Shown here: in pieces, positions 21,464 to 36,400 of the stretch
Position numbering within the stretch: the first letter of the stretch is position 1
How the letters are laid out: the number at the start of each line of letters is the position of its first letter
Origin: Endomychus coccineus
Lineage: Eukaryota > Arthropoda > Insecta > Coleoptera > Endomychidae
NCBI GenBank assembly: GCA_958510875.1
Contig: OY294068.1
Coordinates: forward strand, 13,245,282 to 13,309,281
Length of the DNA: 64,000 bases
Direction of reading: 5' to 3'
The notes under the pieces: generated by a model
What the model was told of the DNA's origin: nothing
What the model saw: the letters and a program-made list of their open reading frames with translations, nothing else
The model's database searches: none
Program-made: the position numbers and the translations under genes

Positions 21464-24400
21464 GTAAGTTACGGTTCCCGTCTTTTATGTGTTATTTGAT
21501 AGATAATAAATATCCTTATTCATCATATTCCACTATATACAGAGTGTCCTCGAACTGCGTGGCCAAAATAAAACCGAAGATTCTTTGATTCGAAAAAAAT
21601 TTGATGAGCCTTTTTACTTTTGCCTCAAGTGAGTAGAGGGCTTCAAAGTTACAAAAATAAATTTGTTTTTTCGGTATAACTTGAGAACGTGATGAAGGAC
21701 TTTCACAATATTTGATAGGTGAGTTACTGTCAATAATGGCCATTTTTGAGAGCGGAGCATAGAGCCTTAGAGACCATAGAAATGGCTCAAACTTGAGGAT
21801 GTAACGGGAAAAGTGTCCAGAACTTTTTTGTTGTCGATGTAATTCACTCTATATTTTTTATGTAGACAGCTTATCTAATTTGAAAACTTTTTTTAATCTT
21901 AGAAAATTATGATAAAACCAACGGATTAGCTTGAAAAAAATAATTTTCGAGTCTCTGCAATTTTGGCTTACTAATTTTACTTGATTAAAATAACTTAGTT
22001 GCCCTTGCTTTTCTAATGTCATTTTGGCATTTGGAGAATTTATTCTCAAAACTGTCAGTTTTTACTTTGCTTTCCGTAAAAATTTTATAAAATTATGGCT
22101 CAAAATTTCACTAACACTGAAATGGTTAATATCTCGGTAAAACACGAATAATAAAAACAATAGAAATGGGGAAACGATATGATTATTTAGGAAAAACCAA
22201 TGCTAAATTAAAAGAAACAACAAAACTTTTTGGGAAATCGCTAAGGCATCAATTGTTCGAAATGTTGCCCATTTTCCTGAATACACAAATTAATTCGTTT
22301 CAAGAAATTGGATTGAACTCTGGCTGTACTTCAGGATCATTCTTCAATAAATCCGCTTCATGATTAATTCGTTGCAACAATTCCTCTCGTGTGTTTACTG
22401 GAGCTGCATAAACTTTCGACTTCAAAGCGCCCCATAGAAAGAAGTCGCAGGGCGTCAATTCAGGGGAGCGGGCCGGCCAGTTCACTGGTGCATCGTGTCC
22501 TCTACCTATCCAGCGATCTGGATATTCCGCATTCAAATGTCACCTCACAGCTAATGTGAAATGAGGAGGTGCACCATCATGGATAAACCAGGCCACGACG
22601 AATGTGTAAGGGCAAGTCTTCCAACAGTTCAAGTAGCCTTTGTTCCAAAAAGTTCAAGTAGTTCTCCCCGTTCAATGGATCGGGTATAACGGTAGGGCCA
22701 ATAATAAAGTTATCCACAATTCCAACCCAAACATTGATTTTAGTTTGATTCTGAAAATATGTAACTTCCGTTTCATGAGGATTTTCATCAGCATAGAAAT
22801 GTTCATTATGGAGGTTAAAAAGACCACATCTCGTGAAAGTATCTTCGTCCGTGAACAGAATTCTTCTACAAAAATTGGGGTTTGCGTTTTGTCTTTGGAC
22901 AATAAGCCGACAAAAATCTAGCCGATGACCTGGATCCATGGGCAATAAGTCTTGAACTGTTTTAATATGATAGGGACACAACAGTTCTTCTTTCAGTACA
23001 TTATGAGCTAATGATTTTGAGGCTCCAATACGAAGTCCCAAACGTAGTGTGCTTATCCCAGGTTCAGTTTCAACCGCTTCCAGTATCGCTTCTTCGAGCT
23101 CTAACGTCCTTTTTGTCCGTCTGCGTCCAGTTTCTCTGCGATTTGCTTCAAATTTGCCAGTTTGGCGAAGGTTTGCCGATTTGGAATTCTGCGATGCGGA
23201 TATCTTTCCCTTCTCCGGCCATTGCAACGACAAAGTCCATAAATCAATAACATATCAACCATTTCAGTGTTAGTGAAATTTTGAGCCATAATTTTATAAA
23301 ATTTTTACGGAAAGCAAAGTAAAAACTGACAGTTTTGAGAATAAATTCTTCAAATGCCAAAATTACATTAGAAAAGCAAAGGCAACTAAGGTATTTTAAT
23401 CAAGTAAAATTAGTAAGCCAATATTGCAGAGACTCGAAAATTAATTTTTTCAAGCTAATCCGTTGATTTTATCAAAATTTTCTAAGAGTAAAAAAATTTT
23501 CAAATTAGATAAGCTATCTACATAAAAAATATAGAGTGAATTACATCGACAACAAAAAAAACACTTTTCCCTTACATCCTCAAGTTTGAGCCATTTCTAT
23601 GGTCTCTAAGGCTCTATGCTCCGCTTTCAAAAACGGCTATTATTGACAGTAACTCACCTGCCAAATATTGTAAAAGTCCTCCATCACGTTCTCAAGTTAT
23701 ACCGAAAAAATAAAATTATTTTTGCAACTTTGAAGCCCTCTACCGGCTAAACAAGACACTTGAGGCAAAAGTAAAGAGGTTCATCAAACTTTTTTCGAAT
23801 CAAAGAATCTTCGGTTTCATTTTAGCCACGCAGTTCGAGGACACCCTGTATATATGTAGTATATATAGTAAATTGTAGGTTTTCAGCAATTTAAACGATG
23901 TATCCTAATGAAACAATCTTCTTATTTGATGTGTTTCGGCTTTCGCCTTCTTCAGAAATTTATTTTTAGTTTACATTTGAAACATAATGCAAGAGCCACA
24001 TGTTAGCAATTAAATTTCACTGCAAACAGTCACTGATTTCCAACAAGTGTAACAAAAGCTCAATCAGCAGGGTACCTATACCCTTACATTTAGAACGAAA
24101 ACCTATTCTGAAAACTGATTCCAGTTTGAATTTCAAAACCTAGTGTGTGCTCTCGTATAATCAACTCACGTTAGTAAATTAAACATACTAATCACCAATA
24201 TTGTTTGAATTAAACGAATAAAAACCTTATCAGAAAAGTGCTAAACTCCAACACACCCAAACAAAATCAGTTGTAATTCAATTCATCAATAATTATATTC
24301 AAAATTCAAATATTTCATGAGAAATTAATTTATTTCGTAGATTATCACCGAATTGAGTTAGTTAGATATATAGACATTATTTTTTGAATACTTAAGTTCA

Positions 24401-27400
24401 ATCCTCATAAAAACAGTGTTAAAACGATATAGTTTGTTATAATATCTATATATACATTGTTCGTTCCACTGATAAACTTATGCGAAACGTGAAACTGCTG
24501 TCTGAGACTAATATACGACTGACCCTAACTCTGTGTAATATATATTATTTATTGGGCCTGGCCATATTGCCCTGGCTAGGCCCAGGGATCATCAAGGTCG
24601 ATGACATAATGGCTTCAAGATTAAAAAAAAATCTTAGGATACTGTTGAGCAGTGGCGGCTCCTCGAAGGAGGCTAAGGAGGCTCAGCCTCCTCACCAATT
24701 TATCTTAATGATCATTCTCCATTTTATTTCCTGTTTCTCTGATAATTCTTTAAATTTTACAATTAATTCCCCGTTCTCAGTAGTTATTTTTAATCTGGCA
24801 ACAGTGGCCAGAGGCTAGATTCTCTATATATCTCAAACGCTAAATACGTGTGGTCAACACAGTTGCCGTTTTCCAAGCAGTTCAATTGCTAGATAGGGTA
24901 AAAGAGCGAATATGGCAACATCCTATGGAAGCTAGCTTCTCGTATGGAATCGTCGGTCGAATGAAATACGATTACTTGCTACAGCCCTTCCGCTAGAAGA
25001 ATGCCACACTTGTCGTGTTCCGTTAGTTCTTGGTTTTGTAATTTGTACCGCGAGGCGAAGTAAGGTTAAGTAGTTAAGTTATAATTTATCTAATCGGTGA
25101 ACGTCAAAATGATGAGTGACTTATTTGCTGGGTTGTTATAAAATCCATTTAGTGGATTAACATATGATAGAAAAGTGTTTTGTTAAAAATAAACGGCCTT
25201 TACCGGATTTGAAAGGATTAGTGGTGACGATGACAGGTATGTTTCAAAATCGAAATACACAATAAATTATATTGCTTGCTATTTACATCTGATACAACTT
25301 CATGTTGGGGACACTCGGGTTATGATGATTTGAAAAATTTAGCTCGTGGTATAGATAGACATGAAAAATCGCAGAAACATATTAAATCGAGTATTAAGTT
25401 TAAATTAACCGGTAAACAGAATATTGTTAAAGGAGGAAAACATATAATTTGGTAGACAAGAAACTACATTATAAACAACTTTTTTTATGAAATTTTAGAT
25501 ACTGTTGAAGGTCAAATTGAGATTCGATTTTCCGATTTACATGAATTGAAATTTTTCGACTTGACGAATAGAAGATTTTTCGAATCTTTTTCAAAAGAGT
25601 TTCCCAATACACTTTTAGATAATTTAGTTCTAAAATATAAATTTTTTGATAAAATAGCACTGCACAATGAATTATGGGTTATATACCTACTCGGATAAAG
25701 ATATTTTAGGCCAGTACGACATTCACGCCGATATGATAAAATATATGATAGACAATGATTTGCAACAAGTTTTACCTCAGTTTTATAAACTACTTTGTTT
25801 CACAGTCACCATTCCTGTCACGTCGGCATCGGTGGAGAGATCATTTTCTACTCTCAAACGAATTCAAACTTACATGCGAAATACAATGAGCCAAAATCGT
25901 TTATAAAGTTTTAGTTTGATATCTATTGAAAAAGATTCAGTAAAACACTTAAAACAAAATGATACATTTTATGATAATATTATTGATCATTTTTCGCAAA
26001 CTAAGGACCGTAGAATTCCGTTAATATATAAAAAAAGTTTAAAAAATTATAAAAAAAACAAAATATGAAAAATTTCGAAAAAAAAAAAAATATATCAAAA
26101 ATCCAAAGAAAAAAAAACGAACAAAAAAATGTTTTGCCAAGGGAAACTCTACACCTCCACGTTGGTTCTTGCTTGGCAACAATTAATTTTGGCACTGAAG
26201 TAGCTGGTACGGTCGCTGTGCAAATGTTAAATTTATTGGCTGAATAGAGTATATTTTTACAAGAACGTTTTATGTTCAGCCTCCTCTCTTAAAAAGTTCA
26301 CGAGCCGCCACTGCTGTTGAGCAGCATGGTATTCAAATACCCCCTGAAAACCGTAGCAGGGGATAATGTACATGGGTCTTTGTCTTTGGCTAAGTGCACT
26401 AAACTTTCTTTTGGGCCAGCTACCATCTCAACCAATATCAATACCAATCTGTATGGTTAAAACGTCTGACTTGGAAGTTGAGACGAATATCTCATTTTCT
26501 ATAATTACTCCGGATCCTTATAGATAGGCAACACGTCTTGCATAAAAATTGTTTGTTCAATTCTTCAAATACATTTAAATACATACTGTCTGCATGTGTG
26601 TGTTTGGTGAGACTTAGTGGTGAAAATATATCATAACTTTTTAATTCAGAGTCATCACGGACAATGTTAAAGCTAAATTTGAATGAATTAAATCAAAGTT
26701 TGATTTTCGCTAGTTTAACACATTGAATGTGAGTAGATATTACAAAATATATTTTGTAATATCTCTCTAAAGAAGATACGGTGTCAGCATTTAATAAATC
26801 TGTGAAAATCTAATTTTTAATAGTTATTTTATTTGAGTTTATGATTTTCATCACGTAAAAGGTGATTCAATTCATGCTTGTCATTGCGTTAAATTTTTTA
26901 TTGTTTTTTCATTTGTAATCCTGTTATAATCTTGATCTGTATTATCGACTACTGTAATTGTTGTTGCTATGTAAACTCGTTTTATACTTTGTAACGCTTT
27001 AATGCTTGTCATGAATAATTTCATTTTGTTTTCTTCGGCTCACGGAGATTCTCGCTATGCCCTTATTTCGTGTTAGTAATAGTAATAATATACAGATTCA
27101 AATGCTTTTCTACAGCATTCCCTATAACCAGTACTCACAATAATTCTTTGTAATCTGAAAATCTATTTTTTTTTAGAACAGTTACCCCAAAAGTAAAATA
27201 TCGTAGCGTAATTGACTTTCAATCAAAGAACAATATGCAGTCTTTATCACTCCAAGAGATAGCAACAACCCATTTTCTCAAAACAAAAATACCTCTACTC
27301 AATTTTGTCGTAAGTTTTCGTTTTGGTTTTACCGATGTATTTTTTGTCACATTGTGAGTAAGGCGTAAGAGGGATCTTTGTTTGGTTTGGAAAATATTTT

Positions 27401-30400
27401 ATTGAGTGGTAATTGGTTTTTGTAAGTTACTGTCAAACTGGGAAATTTAGACAAAATTGTTTTAAGTGTTTGTAATAAAGTGTGATGATAAGGTAAAGAG
27501 TGAGAAAAGTTTGTGGTAAATTAATGGGGGGATTAACGACAGGTTCAATATTCATAGAGATTCTACTAAACACTATTTATTTGTGCAGTAAGTGGAATTT
27601 GGCATCATTACTCTAGATCGACCAGTAGTACTGCAACGTGACTTCAGAGAAGTACGAAATATATACAGGTGTCCTCGAACTGCGTGGCCAAAATAAAGCC
27701 GAAGATTCTTTGATTCGAAAAAAATGATGAGCCTTTTTACTTTTGCCTCAAGTGTCTTGTTTACCCGGTAGAGAGCTTCAAAATTGCAAAAATAATTTTG
27801 TTTTTTCGGTATTACTTGAGAACGTGATGGAAAACTCTTACAATATTTAGCAGGTGAGTTACTGTCAATAATGGCCATTTTTGAGAGTGGAGCACAGAGC
27901 CTTAGAGACTATAGAAATGGCTCAAACTTGAGGATGTAACGGGAAAAGTGTCCAGAACTTTTTTGTGGTCAATGTAATTCACTCGATATTTTTTATGTAG
28001 ATAGCTTATCTAATTTGAAAACTTTTCTTACTCTTAGAAAATTTTGATAAAATCAACGGATAAGCTTGAAAAAATTAATTTTCGAGTCTCTGCAATTTTG
28101 GCTTACTAATTTTACTTGATTAAAATACCTTAGTTGCCTTCGCTTTTCTAATGTCATTTTGGCATTTGAAGAATTAATTCTCAAAACTGTCAGTTTTTAC
28201 TTTGCTTTCCGTAAAAATTTTATAAAATTATGGCTCAAAATTTCACTAACACTGAAATGGTTGATATGTTATTGATTTATGGACTTTGTCGGTGCAATGG
28301 CCGGAGAAGGGAAAGATTTCAGCATCGCAGAATTCCAAATCGGCAAACCTTCGCGAAACTGGCAAATTTGAAGCAAATCGCAGAGAAACTGGACGCAGAC
28401 GGACAAGAAGGATGTTAGAGCTCGAAGAAGCGATACTGGAAGCGGTTGAAACTGAACCTGCGATAAGCACACTACGTTTGGGACTTCGTATTGGAGCCTC
28501 AAAATCATTAGTTCATAATGTACTGAAAGAATAACTGTTGTATCCCTATCATATTAAAACAGTTCAAGACTTATTGCCCATGGATCCAGGTCATCGGCTA
28601 GATTTCTGTAGGCTTATTGTCCAAAGACAAAACGCAAACCCCAATTCTTGTAGAAGAATTATGTTCACGGACGAAGATATTTTCACGAGATGTGGTCTTT
28701 TTAACCTCCATAATGAACATTTCTATGCTGATGAAAATCCTCATGAAACGGAAGTTACATATTTTCAGAATCAAACTAAAATCAATGTTTGGGTTGGAAT
28801 TGTGGATAACTTTATTATTGGCCCTACCGTTATACCCGATACGATTGAACGGGGAGAACTACTTGAACTTTTTGGAACAAAGGCTACTTGAACTGTTGGA
28901 AGACTTGGCCTTACACGTTCGTCGTGGCCTGGTTTATCCATGATGGTGCACCTCCTCATTTCACATTAGCTGTGAGGCGACATTTGAATGCGGAATATCC
29001 AGATCGCTGGATAGGTAGAGGACACGATGCACCAGTGAACTGGCCGGCCCGCTCCCCTGATTTGACGCCCTGCGACTTCTTTCTATGGGGCGCTTTGAAG
29101 TCGAAAGTTTATGCAGCTCCAGTAAGGACACACGAGAGGAATTGTTGCAACGAATTAATCATGAAGCGGATTTATTGAAGAATGATCCTGAAGTACTAGC
29201 CAGAGTTCAATCCAATTTCTTGAAACGAATTAATTTGTGTATTCAGAAAAATGGGCAACATTTCGAACAATTGATGCCTTAGCGATTCCCAAAAAAGTTT
29301 TATTGTTTCTTTTAATTTAGTATTTGTTTTTCCTAAATAATCACATCGTTTCCCCATTTCTGTTGTTTTAATTATTCGTGTTTTACAGAGATATTAACCA
29401 TTTCAGTGTTAGTGAAATTTTGAGCCATAATTTTATAAACTTTTTACGGAAAGCAAAGTAAAAACTGACAGTTTTGAGAATAAATTCTCCAAATGCCAAA
29501 ATGATATTAGAAAAGCAAAGGCAACTAAGGTATTTTAATCAAGTAAAATTAGTAAGCCAAAATTGCAGAGACTCGAAAATTATTTTTTTCAAGCTAATCC
29601 GTTAATTTTATCAAAATTTTCTAAGAGTAAGAAAAGTTTTCAAATTAGATAAGCTATCTACATAAAAAATATAGAATGAATTACATCGACCTCAAAAAAG
29701 TTCTGGACACTTTTCCCTTTACATCCTCAAGTTTGAGCCATTTCTATGGTCTCTAAGGCTCTATGCTCCGATCTCAAAAACGGCTATCATTGACAGTAAC
29801 TCACCTGCCAAATATTGTAAAAGTCTCCCATCACGTTCTCAAGTTATACCGAAAAAACAAAATTATTTTTGCAACTTTGAAGCCCTCTACCGGCTAAACA
29901 AGACACTTGAGGCAAAAGTAAAAAGGCTCATCAAATTTTTTTCGAATCAAAGAATCTTCGGTTTTATTTTAGCCACGCAGTTCGAGGACAGCCTGTATAT
30001 ATTAAGTCAATCTTTTAAATTGCGTAGTGTTACCTTAATGGGGCATTTAATATCGGGTCTTGAGAATTCGGAATAAGACAGTTAGTGCTGCTATCTATAA
30101 TATGACATAACCGTAAAGTAAGAGAACTGACTCCATGAAATACGAGTATATTTGAAAGGATCATAAGACCCTGATTCAATTCATCTGCAGAAAGTGGTTT
30201 TCATAATGCTGTATTTAATTGGAGTATTAGTATATCGTATTCCACAATGCCTTACATTAATTCTTAACGCAACGTGTAGGAAAATATACAAGATTCGTGT
30301 TATTTTGATATATTTATTATTCACACACTATCTACAAATCACCATACGAGTGGACTACCATACGCGTATGCGTTTGGCACAATTTGGGAACCATACACAC

Positions 30401-33400
30401 CTGGAGCAATGAGATTTCCGGAAGTTGATACGGTTCCTGAAGGTCCAGCTAAAATGGTATTGACTCCGGCTCTGGCTACAAGTTCAGCTGAGTGAGCGAG
30501 CAGAGGAGCTGAATAAGCTGTATGGGCCAAATTGGCTCCAACGAATGGGGTGGAATAAGCTGAAATTACTGGAGCTGCTGCAACAATAGGGGCAGTGTGT
30601 GCGACTGCACCAACACCTTCTTCGGTCACAATGGAACCTCCTGGAGCTACGGATGAGATAACGCTACCGTCAGGTCCAACAATGGTTGATCTGGAGCTTG
30701 GTCCTTGAATCAGGTTGGATGAGGCTAATCCAGAATATACCAATGGAGCTAAGCTAGCATTGGACAAAGCCAATACAGCGCAAATTACGAAAGCACCCTG
30801 AAAATTAACAATAAAAGCTCAATACAATCAGATCATAAATTGTAAGACTCAAACAAGTGCCTTAATATAAATTGATAAATAGCTGAACAATTGATTAGAA
30901 ATAAATATAAGTAATCTTCTATCCTCATTTGATGCTTAGGGAACTTATATTAATCCTATTCCTTCATCTACTTATTTATTTACAGTGTTGTCATTTATGT
31001 TAGAAAACCATGTTACATTGGAGTTTGATCCAATCATTGATTAGCCATAACAAACGTGGAAAATATTATTTTACCCTTTTATTTAAGTGAAAGGGTAAAC
31101 GCTAATATTAATCAGATAAACTCGTACTCAGCAACAACAATAAAATTTAATAATAAAAATAACAATTTAATTAATAATGATAAAACAATGATTATGACAA
31201 TAGATAATAAAAGAATATTATAATTAACTAACTGATTCAGTGTAATCCACCCTTCTTACCAAAACCACGCTGAAAAAACGATCAAGTTAAATTAGTTGAA
31301 ATTAGTGTCACGTGATTTTTCAAGAGAATAATACAAGTTAGAAAATGTAACTGACGGTTTTTGGCATCGCTTCTGTTATTTGTAATCTACAATTAGAGGA
31401 AAATCCCCGAATTGTTTAATCAATAAGCAATAAGATAGCTAATAATTCTTCCTCACTCCTGAGACCTCTGAGCCGGAATGATTACTTCTCAACTAATTAT
31501 TTCAACTATAATCAAGATTATGTTTAATTACGTCACGATTTACGTGTGATATACTTTGATTAATTATGTAACTTATGAAAAAAATACTTCCAAAACTTCC
31601 ATATTATGATCAACAGCGGATCTGGATCAATCCGCTACCTAAGCATCTCCAGATTGTTAACATTAACATTTATCATAGCATAGCATTCGTTTTCCATACT
31701 ACATTGGTTATTGATCTTGACAGGTTTCCGATTTTCTATAGAACAAGAAACTTGTGTGAAATTATTGAAACCGTCTTGACCATGCCAGATAGGGCTAAAT
31801 CACCCCCTTGAAGCGGGAATTGTCTTATATTTATTTTAGAAACTCTTTTGCTTTTATCATTCTACATTTGTTATTGATACTAAACAGAAAACATCTGGCA
31901 ACCCCTATATGTTCTTGTTATATTATTTAGATATTTGAATTTTACATGAAATTTGAATTTTATAAAAATGATTTTGTTTTGAATATTGGAAATGACCTGT
32001 ACTAAATCCTTATTAAACATTTTTTTTACTGTTAGCTGTATTTCTAAGTATTTGGAAAAATAACGCTAATGATACAGTAGGTCCATGTCGATGCTTGAAA
32101 TGTCAAACAGTATACAAATAATATTTCAATTATTGTTGATTGTCTCCTCACGTACTTTTCAAACTCTTAAGTTTGTATTTGTATTATGATGGACATTATG
32201 CAATCGCAACTAACAATTATCTCATTACCGTGTATAATCAAGAACACTTCCATTATTCCCATAGTTAAGCTTGCCCATTAAAAGATGTTTCAATTAGCAT
32301 GAGTTAATAGAAATCGATTATTGGAAACTGTAGTCTCAAAATAGGAAGATTGTGTTGTCAGCAGATATTGGGCAATGCATAATTTGTATGCATTTGATAA
32401 CATTTGAATAAATATATAACTTACCAGGAATTTCATCGTGATTGTTTTGGCTGAAGAAAGATCAACTTATTGCAGAATCATTAAAGTTACCAACCTTTTA
32501 TACTACACTTGCCAAACTGCTAACCTTGTCACGCCCAATTTTTTAGTCTCAAATTTCCTGCTTCGGTATAAAAATATGTTCCAATCTTTGATATAGAACT
32601 CTGCATCATAATTATGATTGTTAAAGAATATTTTCTGCATAATTGATTTAATTTTTTATACTCTCCAATCCAAGTGAATATCAATCGAGACAGCACAACA
32701 GCTGTCCGGAACAAATACATACGATGTTACAGGTGGACCAAAATAAACTTAATTACCTTTGTATATGGAATAATTGTTTCATTTTAAATTGTGCCAATTT
32801 CTATTATAAAACATATTTTAATTACAAAATAAGTATCACCCGAAATAAATTCAATCGCCAGAATTCGGTTCTCGAGTTCCACAAGGATCTAAAATATCAC
32901 GATTTGTCTTAAAATACACTTTGCAAAATGGATGAAGTCTTTCTTAATATATTTCAACAAAAATTCCGGGTGGATCATACGGACTAAGAGTGCAATATAT
33001 ACATGAGAAGTGGAACGATTTATAACGATTATGTAAGAATTCTGTATTAATAATATCAGTCATGAAACTCGGTAAGACATATCTCGAGCGCATACGTGTG
33101 TGATCAAGCTTGAATCTGAAAAGAGTTCTATTTAAAATCTAACAAACTGTTGCAGTGCATTACGTTGAACGTAACCATCTCAAGAATTGATGGGGGAATA
33201 TCTTTGAAGTTACATTATTCAGGAGAACATATTTCAAACGGTGGTTGCGTCATTTTACGTCCTGAAAGCATAAATCCCCCAGATGAGCCTATTTTAGGCA
33301 TGCACAGATATCTTTCGCTCCAGAGTGTTGCCTGCCATCTGCTTTATATTCCAATTCAACTGAAAAGTCGTCTTCATAGAATCTATACTCACTCGCGAAT

Positions 33401-36400
33401 ATGTATAGGATGTAAAGAATTACGTTTTACTATCTCTTGTCTCCCCGATGTATCTTCAATACGATGCTAAAGCCTGTTCACGTTAAGAAAGAAACGACGG
33501 TCTAGCAGAGTTGTCATATTGATCAGGTTTCAAATGTTTTTGAATAAAACTAATAGTTTGATTCAATAAACTGTATTATGTTCACGAACGGGATTACTAT
33601 CTTTTGTCCCCCCGATGTATCTTCAATATGATGCTAAAGCCTGTTCACGTTAAGAAATAAACGACGGTATAGCAGAGTTGTCAGATTGATCAGGTTTCAA
33701 ATATTTTGGAATAAAACTAATCATTTGATTCAATAAACTGTATTATGTTCACAAACTGAATTAGGAGTATTGAATTGAATAGTATTCCGTTACTTTGATA
33801 TTCCTTCATAACATAATGTGTTAAAATTATGTGTTATTTACCTAACATATCAAATAATATAATTATTTGTAATCTCAAAAGTAATTCACAAACTGTTGTA
33901 GTGTTAACAAAACATTTTATTAAAAAAGTAACTGCACCTGGTTATTTATTTATTTATTTATTTATAAACTGGGAATACAAACGGGACTGACCCAAAACAG
34001 TATTCACAGATAAGTAATTTATCAATGTAGTGAATCTATAGTATTCTAAAAATAGTTACAAAATTGGTGATAGATATAAAAATCAATAAAGAATTCAATT
34101 AATGAATTGAGTATATGTGGTGAATGAAAAAAAATTAAAAAATGAATAACACACTTATACAATTATACAATATATACACGTAGATACCAATTAAGTCTGT
34201 GAAGCAAAAAAAGGTTTTTTCAAGATGTAGGAAAACTTTGAAAAACAGTAAGAGAAAATATCAACAGAGATAGAATTTCATAGGGTATTATATGATATGT
34301 TGAGATTGTTCATAACGGAATGGATGCTGATGATTAGTAATACATGTGGGAGCATTAAGATGAATGTTACTAAGGATAGCAAGTGAATCAAGTAAATTAT
34401 TCATGACTTTAAAGAGGAACTTCACGTCTGAAATTTTCCTTCTATTCACTAGTGTTAATCAGTGGCGGCTCCTCGAAGGAGGCTAAGGAGGCTCAGCCTC
34501 CTCACCAATTTATCTTAATGATCATTCTCCATTTTATTTCCTGTTTCTCTGATAATTCTTTAAATTTTACAATTAATTCCCCGTTCTCAGTAGTTATTTT
34601 CAATCTGGCAACAGTGGCCAGAGGCTAGATTCTCTATATATCTCAAACGCTAAATACGTGTGGTCAACACAGTTGCCGTTTTTCAAACCATTCAATTGCC
34701 AAGTGGGGTAAAACAGCGAATATGGCAACAGTCTAGGGAGGCTAGCTTCTCGTCTTCTCGTACCCACTCGTCGGTCGAATGAAATACGATCACTTGCTCC
34801 CGCCTTCCGCTGCTAGAACAATGCGACACGTGTTCGGTTAGTTGTTGTTTTTATTCCGCGAAGCGTAGTAAGGTTAAGTAGTTAAATTATAATTTATCTA
34901 ATCGGAATCGGTGAACGTTAAAATGAAGAGTGACTTAGTTGCTGAGTTCCATTTAGTGGATTAACATATGATAGAAAAGTGTTCTTCAAAAACAAACGGC
35001 CTTTACCCGATTTGAAAAGTTTATATATCTATGGTTTCGGCGTTTACGTAGTGTAAATTCATAATACTTCAGAAGTTGGAGAATAAAACTCAAATTTTAC
35101 ACAAAACTTTTAACATTTAATTTAAAAATGCTGACAAATTGTTTCACCACACTGTGGCATTATCAAAGCGAGGAGTTATCAACTAAAGCTAAATCTAAAA
35201 ATATGTCCTTAAATATCAGGGATCAGAATGTGGTGCAAATTGAGGGATGGGGGTGGATAATGGTGGGAGTGTGTTTACAAAATTGTTAACAAGCGGTGAA
35301 TTATATGTGTCGATTTGATCATTTAATATTACATTATTATTGTTTTTTGCGTGTTTCAAAATTTCTATGGATTCTAATATATTAAGTTTATGTCCTTTTT
35401 CCTGAATATGTAGAATATCAGGATTAAGGGTGAAATTGTGGTTATGTTCTAACAGGTGATTTGCGTAATTAGAGTCTTCTTTTTTGAGCCTGTAACTTCT
35501 CAAATGTTCATTGAACCTTACGCTGAAACTGCGTCCAGTTTGTCCTATGTACAAAGCACTACAGTCATCACATCTCAGTCTGTAAACTCCAGATTTCTTT
35601 AAGTTATCTTTTTTAGATTTCGAGTTATTAATATACGAGCATAGGTTATTTGTTGTTTTAAAGGCGACGTTTTTATTCTGTTTTTTAAGGAATTGAGATA
35701 TTTTTAGTGAATGTTTACCTAAATATGTTAGACATGTGAAATTTGATTTTGTATTATTATTAATTTGCGGATAAATTATGCTTAAGGCTTTTTTATTGAG
35801 TTTATTTTGGAGTATTTTATTGATTATCTTGACATTATAACATTGCCAAAAATAACGGTTATAATGTCAAGATAATCAATAAAATACTCCAAAATAAACT
35901 CAATAAAAAAGCCTTAAGCATAATTTATCCGCAAATTAATAATAATACAAAATCAAATTTCACATGTCTAACATATTTAGGTAAACATTCACTAAAAATA
36001 TCTCAATTCCTTAAAAAACAGAATAAAAACGTCGCCTTTAAAACAACAAATAACCTATGCTCGTATATTAATAACTCGAAATCTAAAAAAGATAACTTAA
36101 AGAAATCTGGAGTTTACAGACTGAGATGTGATGACTGTAGTGCTTTGTACATAGGACAAACTGGACGCAGTTTCAGCGTAAGGTTCAATGAACATTTGAG
36201 AAGTTACAGGCTCAAAAAAGAAGACTCTAATTACGCAAATCACCTGTTAGAACATAACCACAATTTCACCCTTAATCCTGATATTCTACATATTCAGGAA
36301 AAAGGACATAAACTTAATATATTAGAATCCATAGAAATTTTGAAACACGCAAAAAACAATAATAATGTAATATTAAATGATCAAATCGACACATATAATT

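Noticed and set aside
22640..23273. Plus-strand frames opposite transposase copy A and the mirror frames in copy B
   Set aside because: Antisense shadows of the transposase coding region.
24480..24818. 112-codon + strand frame with a hydrophobic segment
   Set aside because: Its second half runs into the hAT terminus across the target-site junction, so it is a chance fusion of intron and transposon.
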